A DNA stretch of 64,000 nucleotides, taken from Parapedobacter soli (GTDB lineage Bacteria; Bacteroidota; Bacteroidia; Sphingobacteriales; Sphingobacteriaceae). Shown here piece after piece: positions 61,613 through 64,000 of this stretch (positions within the stretch are counted from its first letter, which is position 1; each line of letters begins with the position of its first letter). The stretch is from the NCBI RefSeq assembly GCF_025460835.1, contig NZ_JAMXAY010000024.1, forward strand, positions 347 through 64,346, read 5' to 3'. The notes beneath the pieces are model-generated. The model ran no database searches and was not told the origin of the DNA. It was given only the letters and a program-made list of their open reading frames with translations. Made by a program: the position numbers and the translations under genes.

Positions 61613-62386
61613 ATGACTTACCAGAACTTACACATTGAAGACAATGGTCAAATACGGCGTATTACCATTGATCGCGAAGCCAAACTGAACGCTCTCAATA
61701 AAACTACGCTGGCTGAGCTCAGTGACGCCGTGGCATCGGCCTTGGCTTCAGAAATGGTAAGGGGTATCGTATTGACCGGTGTCGGTGAAAAGGCATTCGT
61801 AGCGGGGGCTGACATTGCAGAGTTTGCCTCCTTCAATGCAGATCAAGGCCGGGCACTTGCGCGTGAAGGGCAAGCCAAGGTGTTTGATGTGCTACACCAT
61901 GCCACCAAGCCGATCGTTGCGGCAATTAACGGCTTTGCCCTTGGCGGAGGGCTGGAACTTGCCTTGGCTTGCCATATTCGGGTTGCAGCCAGCCATGCTA
62001 AGCTCGGCCTGCCGGAGGTTTCGCTTGGTCTCATCCCCGGCTATGGTGGAACCCAGCGCCTCACACAGCTGATAGGCCGTGGCCGGGCACTCGAAATGAT
62101 TCTTACGGGAGACATGGTGACGGCAGCTGAGGCCCTTGAATATGGCATTGTTAACCACGTGGTGGATCTACCGGAGCTGCTTACTAAAGCGGAAAGCATC
62201 CTAAACCGTATCATAGTGCGCTCACCCAATGCAGTGGCAGCTGCTATAACGACAGTCAACGCGGCTCTCGGGCATACAAGCAAAGGCTATGAAATCGAAA
62301 TAGACGAGTTCGGCCGGTGTTTTGGCACGCCGGACTTTAAAGAAGGTGTAGCAGCCTTTCTGGAAAAGCGGAAGCCAAACTTCTGA
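61613..62386 (+). CDS. Enoyl-CoA hydratase/isomerase family protein
   Basis: A 257-residue crotonase-fold enzyme. Oxyanion hole glycines are in VAGADIAEF and INGFALGGGLELALACH; the catalytic Glu residues are those in GGGLELALACH and LPEVSLGLIPGYGGTQRL. Both are kept, so hydratase activity on short-chain 2-enoyl-CoA is likely (fatty acid or amino acid breakdown). Length is normal. It is three bases after the DUF5686 gene, an unrelated neighbour, so transcription together is possible but the functional link is unclear. Confidence 0.9.
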   Translation: MTYQNLHIEDNGQIRRITIDREAKLNALNKTTLAELSDAVASALASEMVRGIVLTGVGEKAFVAGADIAEFASFNADQGRALAREGQAKVFDVLHHATKPIVAAINGFALGGGLELALACHIRVAASHAKLGLPEVSLGLIPGYGGTQRLTQLIGRGRALEMILTGDMVTAAEALEYGIVNHVVDLPELLTKAESILNRIIVRSPNAVAAAITTVNAALGHTSKGYEIEIDEFGRCFGTPDFKEGVAAFLEKRKPNF

Positions 62387-62435
62387 TCGTTGAAAATACC
62401 TTAAAACAGGGATTTCCTTTTCAACGGCATCACCC

Positions 62436-62443
62436 TATCTTTG
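62436..62443 (+). promoter_or_regulatory. -7 promoter box TATCTTTG
   Basis: Exact TAnnTTTG, 17 bases before the ATG of the lipoprotein gene at 62461. Confidence 0.55.
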
Positions 62444-62460
62444 CAGCATACAAGACGCTT

Positions 62461-63165
62461 ATGAAGATGTTAACGCGCGATAGCCAACCACTTATAAAAC
62501 GCTTGCTTCCGCTTTTGTTGCTTCCCTTGTGTGTGTTTTTCAGTTCATGCTTTCAACTTATCGAGGAAATAACTGTGAACACTGATGGCTCTGGCAACCT
62601 CGCCCTTACAGCTAATCTAAGCCAAAGCCGCAGCAAGCTTGCATCCGTAATGCTGTTGGATAGTGTAAACGGGCATAAGGTGCCCTCGAAAGCCGAAATC
62701 CGAAAAGAAATGGAAGAAGTTGCACGCACGTTACGTTCAGTCAAAGGGATAAAAAACGTTACTCATACAGCCGATTTCGATAACTACATTTTCACCGTCC
62801 GGTTCTCCTTTGCCGATGTGGGTAATCTCAATGATATCACTGCACTCATTTTCGATAAGCTGGACGTCCCGATGATAGATAATTCATCGTACAGCTACCT
62901 GCCCGGGGGTAAAGCATTTATCCGGAATTATATGCCCGATCCACGGGCAAAATCAGAGTATCAACAGCTCAAGGAGGTTGACAAAGCAGTTTTCGAAAAT
63001 GCAACCTATACCAGTATCTATCGGTTTGACCGTACGGTAGCGGCGCAGAGCAACAGCAGGGCAAAAATTGCTGCTTCGAAGAAAGCGGTTATGTTACAAT
63101 GCGGTGTGCGCGATCTCATTGAGGGTAAAGCAAATATTTCTAATCACATTCAACTTGCACAATAG
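62461..63165 (+). CDS. Lipoprotein of unknown function
   Basis: A 234-residue protein with a lipoprotein signal (LLLLPLCVFFSSC, Cys near residue 30) preceded by a basic N-terminus. The mature part begins FQLIEEITVNTDGSG, a pattern seen in uncharacterised Bacteroidota lipoproteins, followed by alternating strands and helices without known motifs. It is the first of a two-gene unit: the next gene starts six bases after its stop. Confidence 0.78.
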   Translation: MKMLTRDSQPLIKRLLPLLLLPLCVFFSSCFQLIEEITVNTDGSGNLALTANLSQSRSKLASVMLLDSVNGHKVPSKAEIRKEMEEVARTLRSVKGIKNVTHTADFDNYIFTVRFSFADVGNLNDITALIFDKLDVPMIDNSSYSYLPGGKAFIRNYMPDPRAKSEYQQLKEVDKAVFENATYTSIYRFDRTVAAQSNSRAKIAASKKAVMLQCGVRDLIEGKANISNHIQLAQ

Positions 63166-63171
63166 CAGACT

Positions 63172-64000
63172 ATGAATAGGTTCTTCCAAACAATTACAGC
63201 ACTCTTTCTCGTATTATCGGTTTCGGCGCAAGACCTTGCCCATAAGATTCCGAATGATGCGTTTGCTGTGGTAAATATCCGGACTGATCATTTTTTTAAG
63301 CTCATGTCCGTCGATGATTTCGATCGATCAAACATTGGAAAGATAATCATTGAAAAATCACGGCAGGCGGACCTCCAGGAGGTGAATAGCATCGCAGACT
63401 TCGGTATTGCGCTGGATCGCCCGGGCTATTTCTATGCAACGCTTTCTGATAGCATCGTATACCTTAGCTTCCTGTTGCCCATTGCAGACGTGGAAAAGGT
63501 AGAGGCTCATTTTGCCAAGGGCGAGACCGTCAGCAGCCACGGAAAATTCAGGAGCTTTACCAAAGCGGCTACGGGTGACAGCGTTATTTTTGCGTGGGAC
63601 GAGACCATGCTCTCCATTACAACGCCGAGCCTAGTAGATGGTTATTTCCTGCAGGATGACGTAGCCGAACGATACGGAATCCGTAACTACAGCTATGCGG
63701 ACTATTACAATCAGCCGGTTGATGAAGAAGCCACCGATTGGGGTAGCGTTGAATGGTGGGCAGACAGTGTGTATGCCGATACAGCAGCGTGGGATGAAGT
63801 AGCGGCAGTTGCCGACTCGGTTTATGCTGAGGCCGATAGTGTTGCCTACGAATACGATGATTATAATGACGCAACATTGCTGGGTGAAAACCAGGATGAA
63901 GAAAACCTGTACGATACGTATTATGCAGCAGACCAAGAAATAAAGCGGAAACTCGCTAACGAATGGGGAGAGGCATTTGTGGAGTCACAGTTTAATAGCG
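63172..64000 (+). CDS. Secreted protein of unknown function (3' end outside window)
   Basis: An ATG at 63172 opens a frame that runs to the window end, 276 residues so far. A signal peptide is followed by IPNDAFAVVNIRTDHFFKL. The segment about residues 180-245 is strongly acidic and Tyr/Trp-rich, with repeats of DSVYAD, DSVYAEADSV and DEVAAVA. The N-terminus recalls the DUF4836 family (lipoprotein-like proteins of Bacteroidota), but I am not sure of this. It follows the lipoprotein gene by six bases. Confidence 0.75.
   Translation, partial: MNRFFQTITALFLVLSVSAQDLAHKIPNDAFAVVNIRTDHFFKLMSVDDFDRSNIGKIIIEKSRQADLQEVNSIADFGIALDRPGYFYATLSDSIVYLSFLLPIADVEKVEAHFAKGETVSSHGKFRSFTKAATGDSVIFAWDETMLSITTPSLVDGYFLQDDVAERYGIRNYSYADYYNQPVDEEATDWGSVEWWADSVYADTAAWDEVAAVADSVYAEADSVAYEYDDYNDATLLGENQDEENLYDTYYAADQEIKRKLANEWGEAFVESQFNS

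Noticed and set aside
40278-62165. Other CACGTG sites considered as parS
   Set aside because: Sites such as those near 40280, 48298, 49203 and 62157 lack the flanking GTTnC/GnAAC arms.
1-64000. CRISPR arrays, transposons, prophage, biosynthetic clusters
   Set aside because: No spaced direct repeats, transposase, integrase, phage structural or NRPS/PKS gene was found; the only tandem repeat is the 21-bp array at 38.5 kb.

Overview
The window is chromosomal DNA from a member of the Bacteroidota, most likely the family Sphingobacteriaceae (roughly 50% GC, compatible with a Parapedobacter-like genome; genus is inference). Lineage markers seen directly are the TTG/TAnnTTTG promoter signature, a PorV-type T9SS channel next to a cargo with a type A C-terminal sorting domain, gliding lipoprotein GldD, a DUF5686 outer-membrane protein, CspA-type and NifU-type housekeeping genes in typical Bacteroidota arrangements, and a ComA-type phosphosulfolactate synthase.

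Layout. 1-2.6 kb: leftward type IX secretion cluster (cargo with sorting domain, PorV paralogue, small secreted protein, collagen-like protein cut by the window edge). 3.1-7.0 kb: dnaN, dedA, yicC, gmk, nadD rightward. 7.0-11.5 kb: leftward uronate catabolism genes kduI, a DUF4861 lipoprotein and kduD, with a LacI-type operator on the kduI promoter, then an ALDH7-type dehydrogenase. 11.8-24.8 kb: TPR protein, comA, aroE, gldD, an MBL hydrolase, a LolC/E-like permease, bamD, rpoZ, coaBC, a LacI regulator, dgkA, recO, a pterin dehydratase and an AI-2E permease. 24.9-30.1 kb: csp, acnA, thiL, nadA. 30.1-30.5 kb: AT-rich gap between divergent nadA and nadB. 30.5-44.9 kb: nadB, gamma-carbonic anhydrase, an Ig-like lipoprotein, mnmG, an ABC-F ATPase, an 0.8 kb unassigned gap, apaG, an RsmI-like methyltransferase, a FAD monooxygenase, an esterase-like hydrolase, nif3 and a zinc-ribbon coiled-coil protein. 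45-54 kb: uvrA, mutL, two rhomboids, an EEP-family protein, and a leftward PIG-L/small membrane protein/sodium-solute symporter operon. 57-59 kb: peroxiredoxin, thioredoxin and DUF6952 operon, and tRNA-Arg(CCU). 59-64 kb: DUF5686 protein, enoyl-CoA hydratase, lipoprotein and a partial acidic protein.

The main discovery-type result is that this looks like the chromosomal origin region. The plus strand is C-biased to the left and G-biased to the right of about 30.3 kb, the switch falls in the AT-rich nadA-nadB gap which carries two near-consensus DnaA boxes, and a pair of ParB-type parS palindromes sits 6 kb away between the ABC-F gene and mnmG. Secondary items are a LacI operator overlapping the kduI -33 box, a series of genes whose -7 box lies only 3-8 bases before the start codon (probable leaderless mRNAs), a 21-bp tandem repeat encoding heptads in a small ORF at 38.5 kb, a possible structured RNA at 38.77 kb, and a 39-codon membrane gene overlapping the symporter start.

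Most of the window is ordinary core genome. I found no CRISPR array, prophage, transposase or insertion sequence. All calls are from reading the sequence; no database search or folding program was run.
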